NCBI GenBank assembly: GCA_028564705.1
Contig: JAPXFQ010000770.1
Coordinates: 372,001 to 436,000, forward strand
Reading direction: 5' to 3'
Source of the DNA: Apricaphanius iberus
Taxonomy: Eukaryota; Chordata; Actinopteri; Cyprinodontiformes; Aphaniidae
Length of the DNA: 64,000 nt
In this document: piece after piece, positions 43,778 to 52,953 of the stretch
Position numbering within the stretch: the stretch's first letter is position 1
Layout: each line of letters opens with the position of its first letter
The notes under the pieces: model-generated
What the model was told of the DNA's origin: nothing
The model's database searches: none
Seen by the model: the letters and a program-made list of their open reading frames with translations, nothing else
Made by a program: the position numbers and the translations under genes

Positions 43778-43915
43778 AGGCGTATGCGGTCAGTTTAATG
43801 TTCGCTAGTATTTTGTCAAATTATAACACTTCAGTCACATAAGAAAGCTTAAATTCTTAGCTCGAAGAGAGAGGACGTTGACGTGGCCGTCTATGCTGCA
43901 GCCATGACACCGGAA

Positions 43916-44589
43916 GACGTGTTTGAGTTTAGCGGTGCTCCTGTCCCTTTAAGAAATCAGAATTGCCTTGAGTCACGTGACTATGCACAGTCATGTGACA
44001 TACAGAGGCAATAATACCTAACTAAGGGGAAAGTGCTGCTAACACAGGTACTGTGTAGCTATATTTACCAAGAGTTTAGACTCGTCTACCAACTTTTTTT
44101 TTCAGAAAAATGTGACTAGCAACAAATAAAGTGACTTTTTATGGTGTTGTTGGATACTTAGACTCTAACATGGAGCATGTATGTTTGTTACAGCAGCAAC
44201 GGAGCTGCAGAGCGTTTCTAGCTCAACAGCTCTGCCCGTCCAGGTCCTGCGCAGGCAGAGCAGATATTAACCCCATTGAGTTGTTGCTGGAAGGCGCCGC
44301 CTTGTTAAATATTTTCTGTCTAAAATAAACGACTGCACACTAAAATCACCTCTTTCAATCAGTCCTGTCACTTCCTCCCCTCGTTGCGTCTGTGTGATCA
44401 CTTCTGAGTCTAAACTGGACTCTAAGAAATACAGAATTGAGTGGGAATCAAACAGTAAATTAAAAAGCTTGTTTGAAGCCGTTCATTGACTACAGAAAAG
44501 GATGGGGGGTGGGGGACATGGTCCTTGTTATTGTCCACTTATCGTTATCGAGTTAAAATGCTCAATATACAGTGATATTAATGTTAGCT
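43916..44589. other. Unassigned intron sequence upstream of L1
   Basis: It could include the L1 5' UTR on its left side (GTCACGTGAC palindrome at about 43974). No exon found. Confidence 0.3.
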
Positions 44590-44612
44590 CATATCGCCCA
44601 ACCCTAATCAGA
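44590..44612. mobile_element. hAT-like MITE right-end fragment
   Basis: ATATCGCCCAACCCTAAT matches the terminal repeat of the element at 21095-21974. CAATATACAGTGATATTA next to it is the usual subterminal region. The left end was not found, so this is probably a truncated copy. Confidence 0.55.
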
Positions 44613-45179
44613 AGTGCATTTTCGCAGTGACAATGCACTTTCAAAGGTTACAACTTAATAAATCACATCTGAATAAATCCCAAATACAAAGTGCACATTT
44701 ATAGTTGTGGTTTCCTCAGTATGAACACAAAGAGCAAGGTTGAATTTAAAACCGGGAGCATAGTAACGTGATCAAGTTTTCATTAATGGATCCTAGATAA
44801 TTGGATGAGCACAGCACCGGTCCAGACTCCAGGTGGCAGTATTGAACCTCAAGCTTGCCAACCGTCTCCTGACCTATCCAAACCAAACATAACTAAATCT
44901 ACAGCAGTAGATATAAGATGTGTGAGTCCTCAGAGAGAGTGGAGTTTCGTGGGATTACTTTTCACAAGACTGAATAGTTTCAATGTTTGAATTTTGTAAA
45001 TATACCGTAATATTCCTGTATTGTATTTATGTCCACTAGTAAAATCTTAGCTAGCTTAACATTAGTTTGGAAATCAAGAATAACAGACTTGAAAAATCAT
45101 ATGGTCACAAGAATAATACTTTAGAAGTAAAACAAATGTTAATTTGTTAAAGCTGGGACATTTAATGCCCAAAAGGTAT
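44613..45179. other. Intron sequence, nothing recognised
   Basis: No exon or repeat domain identified. Confidence 0.35.
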
Positions 45180-45516
45180 CTCGAGATGTGAAGAAAGCAG
45201 CAGCAGCTGGCTCATTACCAAGTGATCAGCAGGTATATTAACTGTCGGTAGGACATAACATTCGCGTTGGTAAGACGTATCGCGTCATTTCCTGTTTTGT
45301 GACTAACTCGTTTGTAGCAAGTCGGTGTTTCTCTCTCTCTTGAACTGATCTAACTTTCTCTGTCAATAAGTTTTTTCTGAGTTGCTTTAACACACAAACA
45401 CATTAAAACGTTAATTTTCTTCACGGTTTAGGACTCTTTAAGCGTTTTACTGGGTTAATTACTTTGTTCTTAGGTAAGGTAAGGTACCGCTTGGTTAGCT
45501 TAGCTTTACGGCTAGC

Positions 45517-46412
45517 ATGGCTTCGGCAGCTTTCTCTCTTGTCCCTCCATCTCTCTCTACACCTCCTCCTCTTTCCTGCTCTCTCTGTCAGATGTTTAGT
45601 TACTCCTCCGCCTCATTTAGTGTAGTTGGTAGGTGTAATAAATGCAGCATTTTTGTAGCTTTGGAGGCGAGGGTTTCTGAGCTAGAGGCCCGGCTCCGCG
45701 CTGTAGAACAGCCAGGCCCAGCAGTAGCTAGCACGGAGTCAACTAGGACAGGACCTAGCCGTCCTCCAACAGCTCCCGTGCAGCCGGAACCTCAGGCGAG
45801 CTGGGTGACTGTCCGTAGGAAGACTAGCTCCAGACCCCTGTCCGCGGCCAACCTCCAGCCCCTTTCTCTGAACAATAGGTTCGCCCCGCTCAGCGACGCA
45901 CCCGCCGAGCAGGAGAGGCCGATTCTTGTAATTGGCAGCTCCATAGTTAGGAATGTGGCTCCAGCGACACGAAAGACCACCGTCAAATGCCTTCCAGGGG
46001 CCAGGGCTGCGGACATTAGGTCCCATCTGAAGCTTTTGGCCAAGGACAAACGGCGGTATAGCAGGATCGTTATCCATGCTGGTGGCAACGACACCCGGCG
46101 ACGGCAGTCGGAGGTCACTAAAATTAGCGTAGCTTCGGTGTGTAGGGCTGCCAAAAGATGTCTGACTCTGTAATTTTTTCTGGTCCCCTGCCTGATCGTA
46201 CTAGCGATGACATGTACAGCCGTATGCTTTCGTTCCACCTTTGGTTGTCAAGGTGGTGTCCAGAAAACGATGTGGGCTACATTGATAACTGGGGGGCCTT
46301 CTGGGGAAAACCTGGACTGTTACGTAGAGACGGCATCCATCCCACCGAGGACGGAGCTTCGCTTCTTTCCAGGAACATTGATAGGGTTATCTATAGTTCC
46401 CCAAAGCCGTGA
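45517..46412 (+). pseudogene. L2 ORF1: coiled-coil and SGNH/GDSL esterase
   Basis: Residues 1-50 contain a CxxC...CxxC pattern (CSLCQMF, CNKCSIF), a possible zinc finger. A short coiled coil (LEARVSELEARLRAVEQ) and NRFAPLSDAP follow. The esterase core has ILVIGSSIVRNV (block I, nucleophile Ser), VIHAGGNDTRR (block III, Gly-x-Asn-Asp) and, in a shifted frame at 46158-46412, RDGIHPTEDGASLLSRNI (block V with catalytic Asp-x-x-His). All esterase residues survive. The only damage is a frameshift near 46150-46180. It overlaps no other gene; ORF2 starts within 150 bp. Confidence 0.88.
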
Positions 46413-46505
46413 CAACCCAGAGTCCAGCTCAGGGAACCCAGAGTCGAGCTCAGGGAAACTAGAGTCCAGATCAGGGAACCCAGAGTCCAGGTCAGGGAAC
46501 AGGGA
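46407..46505 (+). repeat. 18-bp tandem repeat at ORF1 end
   Basis: GGGAACCCAGAGTCCAGCTCA-type units of 18 bp, about five copies, encode Gly-Asn-Pro-Glu-Ser-Ser repeats in one frame just after the esterase. Confidence 0.9.
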
Positions 46506-46559
46506 CTGCCACCCACCCACTACCCTATAGAGATAGTTTCCCGTCCACTACCCAAAACT

Positions 46560-47720
46560 AATGAATTAAAAGTTAATGCTACTAGAGCAAAGTATAAAAA
46601 TCTCATAAAGATAAATAAAACTCGGACTGAACATAAAAACAAATCAATTAAATGTGGTTTACTAAAAATAAGATCTCTCCCCTCAAAAACACTCTTAGTA
46701 AATGACTTAATTTGTGAAAATAATATTGATTTGTTTTGTCTTGCAGAGACATGGTTGCAGGAAGAGGACCATGTCACAATAAATGAGTCAACTCCCCCTA
46801 GCTACTTAAACTTTAGTGTGCCTCGAAGTACTGATCGAGGAGGTGGAGTAGCAACTATCTTTCACTCCGATTTACTAATTAATCTCCAAAAAAATAATAG
46901 TTACAGTTCCTTTGAGCATCTAGTTTTTAGCCTTCCTCATTCACATAACAAAGCAATAAAGCCACTTTTGTTTGTGGTCTTATATCGTCCACCAGGACCT
47001 TATTCTCAATTTTTAGATCAGATTTCAGATTTTCTATCTGACTTAGTTTTAAACACTGATAAAGTCATTATAGTCGGAGACTTCAATATTCATGTTGATA
47101 ATGAAAGTGTTAGTCTAAATACAGCTTTTCACACTATCCTAGACTCAATAGGCTTTACTCAAAATGTGCAGGGACCAACACATTCTTGTCACCACACTTT
47201 AGATCTTGTGCTGACTTATGGCATTGACTGTGAAGAAATAACAGTCTTTCCACATAACCCTATTCTGTCTGATCATTTCCTTATCACTTTTAAACTTACT
47301 CTAATGGATCATATCAAACCTGAAAGAAAACTTCATTATACCAGAACGTTATCAGACAACGCTGTAGCAAATTTTAAAGAAGCTCTTCCAACTTTAATTT
47401 CCTCAGTTTATAAATGCAGAACAGAAAACAGTGATTTAACTCGTGACCCCTCACAACTTGACATTTTAGTTCATAGCGTTAATTCCTCCCTGCCTCTGGC
47501 AATAGACAAAGTTGCCCCCTTGAAAAGGAAGGTGGCTAGCCATAGAAGATTAGCTCCCTGGTTTAATTTAGAGCTACGTACCCTAAAGCAGAATATTAGA
47601 AAACTAGAGAGAAAATGGCGCTCCACGCATTTACAGGATTCTTATTTAGTGTGGAAAAACAGTCTATTACTATTAAAAAGAGCCTTCGAACAGCCAGAAC
47701 AGCATATTTTTCATCTTTAA
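46560..47720 (+). pseudogene. L2 ORF2 endonuclease
   Basis: AP-like endonuclease: GLLKIRSL (usually GLLNIRSL; the metal-site Asn is Lys here), FCLAETWL (Glu), [19 protein letters not shown] (Asp and Asn), HTLDLVLT and [10 protein letters not shown] (Asp-His). The frame stays open from before 46731 to 47720 and ends in a basic region. The start codon probably lies near 46560, but an upstream in-frame ATG in the EN context is uncertain. Confidence 0.88.
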
Positions 47721-49486
47721 TCGAGGAGAATAAAAACAATCCTAGGTTTCTTTTTAATACAGTTGCAAAACTCACACAGGATCATAGCTCTGCCGAGCCA
47801 ACCATTCCCCAAGCTCTAAGCAGTGACGACTTCATGCAATTCTTTATAAATAAAATAGACTCCATAAAGAATAAGATAATTGGGAACCTTCCCAATATGC
47901 TTGCTTCCTCCTTAGTTAATGAGGCAGCCTCAAAAAAGGTTGAACCTAATATATGCTTAAACTGCTTTAATGCAGCCGAACTTTGTGATGTACTAAAATT
48001 ATTAGCTTCATCTAAACCTTCAACTTGCGTTTTAGACCCAATCCCAACTAAACTCTTAAAAGAAGTTTTCCCTCTGATCGCTGCTCTAATTTTAAATATA
48101 ATGAATCTATCCTTAGTCAATGGATATGTACCACAGGAGTTTAAGATTGCTGTAATTAAACCTCTACTTAAGAAACCCTCTCTTGATCAAAACGACTTAA
48201 TTAACTATAGACCGATATCTAATCTTCCCTTCTTATCTACAATTCTTGAGAAAATAGTTGCACACCAGATATGTGATCATTTAAACAATAATGAGCTGTT
48301 TGAGAAGTTTCAGTCAGGCTTTAGAGCTCATCACAGCACTGAAACAGCTCTGGTGACACTGTTGATCACAATATTCTCATAGAAAGGCTTCAACGTGTCG
48401 GTATAATAGGAACAGCACTAGGCTGGTTTAAATCTTATTTGTCTAACAGATTTCAGTTTGTTCAAGTAAATGATAAACCCTCCTCAACCTCAAAAGTTAC
48501 TTGCGGAGTACCACAGGGTTCAGTGCTTGGGCCGATTCTTTTTAATATATATATGCTTCCTATTGGTAGAATAGTTAGGCAGCATGGGATGAATTTCCAT
48601 AGTTACGCAGATGATACACAGCTATATCTATCCATAAATCCTGATGAATCCAATCAGTTAGGTAGACTACAGGCATGTCTGGAAGACATGAAGACTTGGA
48701 TGACTCTGGGCTTCTTGCTTCTGAATTCTGATAAAGCAAAGGTTGTCGTCTTTGGACCAGAAGCTCTGAAAAAGAAACTACTTAGTCAGCCCCTTCACCT
48801 GGACGGCATTAAATTAGCCTCCAGTAATAAAGCAAAAAACCTCGGTGTCATTCAAAAAACCTCGGTGTATTTTTTGACCAAGATGTCATTTTGATCTCAC
48901 ATTAAAGAATTCTCTAGGATTTCACTTTTTTCACCTTGGAATATATGCAAAAAATTAGAACCATCTGTCCAGGAGTGATGCTGAAATAAACTAGTCCATG
49001 CTTTGTTAACTTCAAGGCTGGAATTACTGTAACTGTCTGATTACTGTAACTGTCTAATATCAGGTAGTCCACCAGGAATACTAATAAAGTCTTCAGTTAG
49101 TCCAAAATGCTGCTGCTAGGATTCTGATGAATATTAAAAGAAGAGATCACATTTCCCCTGTTTTAGCTTCTCTTCACTGGCTCCAAGTAAAATCTAGAAT
49201 AGAATTCAAGATCCTCCTTCTGACATATAAAGCCCTTAATAATCTAGCTCCATCATACATAAGAGACCTGATTGTTCCATATGTTCCTAACAGAGACCTT
49301 CGCTCTCAGACTGCAGGTTTACTGGTAGTTTCTAGGATTTCTAAAAGTAGAATGGGTGGCAGATCTTTCAGCTATCAGGCTCCCCTCCTATGGAACCGGC
49401 TCCCAGGGTTGGTTCGTGAAGCAGACAATTTGTCTATCTTTAAAACTAGGCTAAAAACTTTCCTCTTTGACAAAGCTTACAGTTAG
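47615..49486 (+). pseudogene. L2 ORF2 reverse transcriptase, motif A deleted
   Basis: Continues the endonuclease in another frame: IAVIKPLLKKPSLDQNDLIN, YRPISNLPFLSTILEKIV, FEKFQSGFRAHHSTETALV. The sequence then jumps straight into VDHNI (about 48360-48375), so the stretch with the first catalytic Asp (LLDLSAAFDT-like) is missing. CGVPQGSVLGPILFNIYMLP and HSYADDTQLYLS (second catalytic pair) follow in another frame to 48894. After a decayed stretch the C-terminus (49127-49486) ends normally at FLFDKAYS. A 15-bp duplication (AAAAAACCTCGGTGT) lies at about 48834-48870. Inactive. Confidence 0.9.
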
Positions 49487-50574
49487 AGATATGTTTATAG
49501 GTAGTTAGTGTCAGGTCAGACAGGTAGATAGGAAGAGACAGGTTAATGTTGTCAGGCAGAGTGTCAAATGTTAGGAAGAGTTAGGAAGACGGTAGTGTAG
49601 CTAGGTAGAGATAGATTATAATGTAAGCCAGGTAAGATCCGGAGCCGGTCCGCGGCTTGAAGGGGATGCTCCCGCTCAGTGGCGCGACAGCCCATATTGT
49701 TTTACCTTTTAGCCGGGTTGAATCCCCCGGGCAGACTGTGCGGACCCCACCCGTTTATCTCTTAAACGTTTCTCGCCCTCTTCAACTCTGTCCTCTCAGT
49801 TCTGTCAATTTTTCCTTAAGATAGTTGTCGACTATCGGTCTCGTGCCGGTATTTAGCCTTAGATGGAGTTTACCACCCACTTTGGGCTGCATTCTCAAAC
49901 AACCCGACTCCGAGAAGACCCCGGCATGACGGGGGCCGTTACCGGCCCTACACCGTCCACGGGCTGAGCCTCGATCAGGAGGACTCAGACAGAGTGTTGG
50001 TAGCCAGGTCTCCTAGTAGCTAGGAGACAGGTTAATGTTAGTAGCTATGCTGCTTTAGGCTAGGCTGTTGGAGGACATTATTAGGGTCTGTTCCTACTTT
50101 CTCTCCTACTTCTCCCCAACTGCATGATGTGCTGTCAATTCAAGCACTAACCTGTTTTCTATTATAGTAGGTGCTCCGGATTAGCCCTGCTTGACGACCC
50201 TGACTAAGATGGCATTGCAGTGACGGAAAATTCTCCACGTCCTGCAACAAACTTCTGCATCAGTTCTATTGCTCTTTCTGTGTCTTTGTTATGTATTCTC
50301 CAAGCCACAGACGGTCGCGGCAGATAACCGCTTGTGCTGAGCCTGGTTCTGCCGGAGGTTTCTTCCTGTTAAAAGGGAGTTTTTCCTTCCCACTGTCGCT
50401 TCATGCTTGCTCAGTATGAGGGATTGCTGAGAATTCCACGACGCAATCTTCTGTGGTTCTGTAATTTCTACACTAAACATTGTATTGTAATAACTCTTTT
50501 TGTAAAGTGCCTTGAGATGACATCTGTTGTGAAATGGCGATATATAAATAAACTGAATTGAATTGAATTGAATT
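49487..50574 (+). other. L2 3' UTR with polymerised short motifs and 3' terminus
   Basis: Up to about 49640 the UTR is rich in GTTAGGAAG / GGTAGATAG motifs, which recur in part after the 28S segment (GGAGACAGGTTAATGTTA, compare GAGACAGGTTAATGTTG at 49538). The final 290 bp (50285-50574) are the conserved 3' end shared with 40401-40690, needed for template recognition in LINEs. A tail of ATTGA repeats ends the element. Confidence 0.8.
49712..49988 (-). pseudogene. 28S rRNA fragment, antisense, inside L2 3' UTR
   Basis: The reverse complement reads through the conserved 5' region of large-subunit rRNA (roughly nucleotides 130-410). Recognisable blocks are GATCGAGGCTCAGCCCGTGG, GAGTCGGGTTGTTTGAGAAT, GGGTGGTAAACTCCATCTAA, GGCTAAATACCGGCACGAGA, CCGATAGTCGACAACTATCT and AACGGGTGGGGTCCGCAC. 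Conserved blocks are almost unchanged while others carry substitutions and small indels, so it is a pseudogene fragment and not a functional rRNA. Its left flank (49635-49711, also GC-rich) may be more of the same insert. No 18S or 5.8S is present. Confidence 0.92.
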
Positions 50575-51890
50575 AGCAGATCGTATGCTGGTTTAATATC
50601 TATTACCTGGTGGTGGTATGTGTTTTTATCAATTGAATTAAGCTTTTAATTATTTTAACCACTCCTGTTGATCTTTTGAGGATCAGACGTATTTAAGGGA
50701 AACGACTTTGAGGAGATGAATGTTGATTGGTTTTATCTGTGGGAGGCTAAAATGTTTTATATATTAGGCCTATGTTAAGGAGTTACACTAACCTAATTTT
50801 TATACATTTGTATAGTTTGTTCTGCCACTGTTGAAATTTTTTTATATTGTTATTGTGTTAGTGATTTTGTTTTCTATAGAGGGATTAGACTTTAACATTC
50901 AGTTAATCAACCCTGTAAGCACCGTTTCAGGTAGAATGTCGTCGGGGTGAGCTTAGCTGTAAATTGTTTTGTTGACTGGACACGCATATTTATGGCACAT
51001 ATTTTAATCCAAGAACATGGAGGTCCAACTAAATGATGTGGAAATTAATTGACCAAGCTATGCAGTTTAACAGAGGTGTGAGTCATCAGTTTTTCATATG
51101 TTTAGCCTGCTCAGCACCATCTCCCAACTTACCCTAACCCAATTGGGTATCTGTTGGGTTTTCTTTCTAGTTTAAAATATTGTCTTTTAACTTGTGATAT
51201 TAAATTTGAATCAAATAAAATGTATTTTTAAGCCAAACCTATGCATTTTACACATTTATGTTTAAGAAAGTTGGTCAAAGTAAAATGGGAAGAAAGAATA
51301 TTGACCTCCTTTGTACAATGTTTGTGTCTAGACTTCTAAAACTCTCATTTGTTATGAAGGTTTCCCAAAAAGAAGAGGAAGAACTGGGAAATGGTCTTAA
51401 AGAGAGTAGGCTTCACTGTAACTCCACAAGATGGTGGAAATTATGGAAAGAAGATGCCATTAAGACCATACTAAACACGAATGTGTAGCAATCATGCTGG
51501 ATGCCATGTCCAACAGAAAACATGTGAAATATAACCCACACAACCAGTCAATGTCTGGCTTTGTAGACCTGGGGCCTATTGCACAAAAGTAAGATTAAGA
51601 CATCTAAGATGAATGACTGGCTCATTGATTCCTAAAACAAAAGCATCCAAGCTTATTTGGTTGCACAAAGACCAAGCTAAGACGAGCAGACACAGATTCA
51701 TCAATCCAGGTGTAACTTATCCAGGATAAGAGTACGCTCAAGGCTCCTTTAACTAGACCCTGCCACCGACCATGGTTCACCATGACAAATAGAGTGCTTA
51801 TTTTACCCTGTTAAAGGCAGAAATCTTCATAAAGGCATAGGACGAAGAAAGACGAAGAAATAAGGCAACACTGCTACATTGATAAATAGG
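50575..51890. other. ano10 intron, nothing recognised
   Basis: AT-rich. A MITE-like patch (51570-51780, GGGGCCTATTGCACAAAAGTAAG) resembles the start of a dispersed fish TIR element, but its other end was not identified. No exon. Confidence 0.3.
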
Positions 51891-51891
51891 G

Positions 51892-52000
51892 ATGTACTGA
51901 TACTGGTATCAGATATCGGGGCAGATGCCGTTCTTATGTACTGTATCGGTTTAATTTAACAGATACCATGAACCGATACTTAAAATTAGGAAACACTAAT
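51892..52000. mobile_element. hAT-like MITE end fragment
   Basis: TAGGGATGTACTGATACTGG followed by TATCAGATATCGGGGCAG is the typical left terminus of a fish hAT-type non-autonomous element. The right end is missing. Confidence 0.5.
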
Positions 52001-52109
52001 CAATTCACAGAAAATGTTTATATTTAATTTCTGTTTTGTGGTCATTTTTGTTAATATTATTTTTTTTAAATTTAATTCACCATCATTTGTTGTAACAAAT
52101 GGAGAAGAA

Positions 52110-52590
52110 ATTTCAAATTCAAAAATACTATATTGATCCCAGAGAGAAATTAAGTGTTGTTGTAGTTCATTACTAATTAATTTTTCAAGGAGTTGTTGTA
52201 GACCATGATGGCTGTGGGGAGAAAGGATTTCCTGTAGCGGTCTGTGTTGCAGCTAACTGAAGAAGCCTGTGACTGAAGATACTCTGTTGCTGTAGGATAG
52301 TCTCATGAAGACGATGCACAGGGTTGTCCATAATCTTTTGAATTTTTATGAAGAATCCTTCTTTGCATCATTATCTCCAGTTGTTCCACCTGTGTCCCCA
52401 GAACAGAACAGCCTTCTTAATCAGGTTGTTGAGCCGTTCTAAGTCCTTGGCTCTGATGCTGCTACCCCAACAGATGATGGACGAAGAAATGCTCCTCCAC
52501 TACAGACTTGTAGAAGATATGCAGGATCTTGCTGCAAACTTGGAAGGACCTCAGCTTCCTCTAAAAGTACAATCTGCTCTGTTCATTTTT
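52110..52590 (-). mobile_element. Rex1/Babar-like LINE 3' fragment, antisense
   Basis: Reverse complement of the 3' part of the 59.8-62.95 kb element: the tail near 52115, the C-terminal coding tail, then a region matching LRKLRSF and KMLQIFYESVEE (52480-52585). About 480 bp, 5'-truncated. Confidence 0.88.
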
Positions 52591-52945
52591 GTAGAGCGAG
52601 ATGGATCATTCAGTGCTTAAGGCACCGCCCCTGGCGGTCATTCGGGATTCATAGAACCATAGTTACATACGTAACTTTCGTTTTATACAAGGCAAAAACA
52701 CCTTCTGAAATTAGGAACAAAGAATAAAAAGGGAGCAAAATTTGTGAACGACCCACATCTTTTTACCAGGAGCTTTGGGATTGGAGGCATTAACCAGAAC
52801 TAGATTTAGAAGAAAACTAATAAGAAACCAACTTCTGGCTATGTAGAATAAGAGAGAGGAGGTAAGCTGGAGGCCAGCAACAGATTGGCACATCTGACCA
52901 TCACTGCAGAACCACCAGACAGAGAATACTGGTTAAGGGCTAAAA
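52591..52945. other. Intron with repeat-end-like patch
   Basis: GGCACCGCCCCTGGCGGTCATTCGGGATTCATAGAACC at 52620-52660 resembles a terminal segment of a dispersed fish repeat and contains a GTTACATACGTAAC palindrome (52661-52674). No exon. Confidence 0.35.
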
Positions 52946-52953
52946 CTCTAGAA

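Larger units (their letters stand above)
41861..43915 (-). mobile_element. L1-clade LINE 5' part: ORF1, endonuclease
   Basis: Read from right to left: ORF1 (about 43777-42960), an A-rich inter-ORF stretch (42480-42900), then endonuclease and the start of the ORF2 linker (42623-41873). The first part of the endonuclease is missing. Together with 40691-41112 this is one L1 copy running through RT motif 2 and truncated at its 3' end. Confidence 0.85.
45180..50574 (+). mobile_element. Long L2-clade LINE, about 5.4 kb
   Basis: 5' UTR (GC-richer than the surroundings), ORF1 with esterase domain, ORF2 with endonuclease and RT, a long 3' UTR and an (ATTGA)n tail (50552-50574). Architecture matches esterase-bearing L2 elements of zebrafish and other teleosts. 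Inactivated by frameshifts, an endonuclease Asn loss and deletion of RT motif A. The 3' UTR contains an antisense 28S rRNA segment. The exact 5' end is uncertain since no target duplication was found. Confidence 0.9.

Noticed and set aside
43398..43808. Plus-strand 136-codon frame
   Set aside because: Antisense shadow of L1 ORF1, which has recognisable coiled-coil and RRM residues.
49712..49988. Functional rRNA gene
   Set aside because: Only about 275 bp with many substitutions, lying inside a LINE with no neighbouring rDNA.
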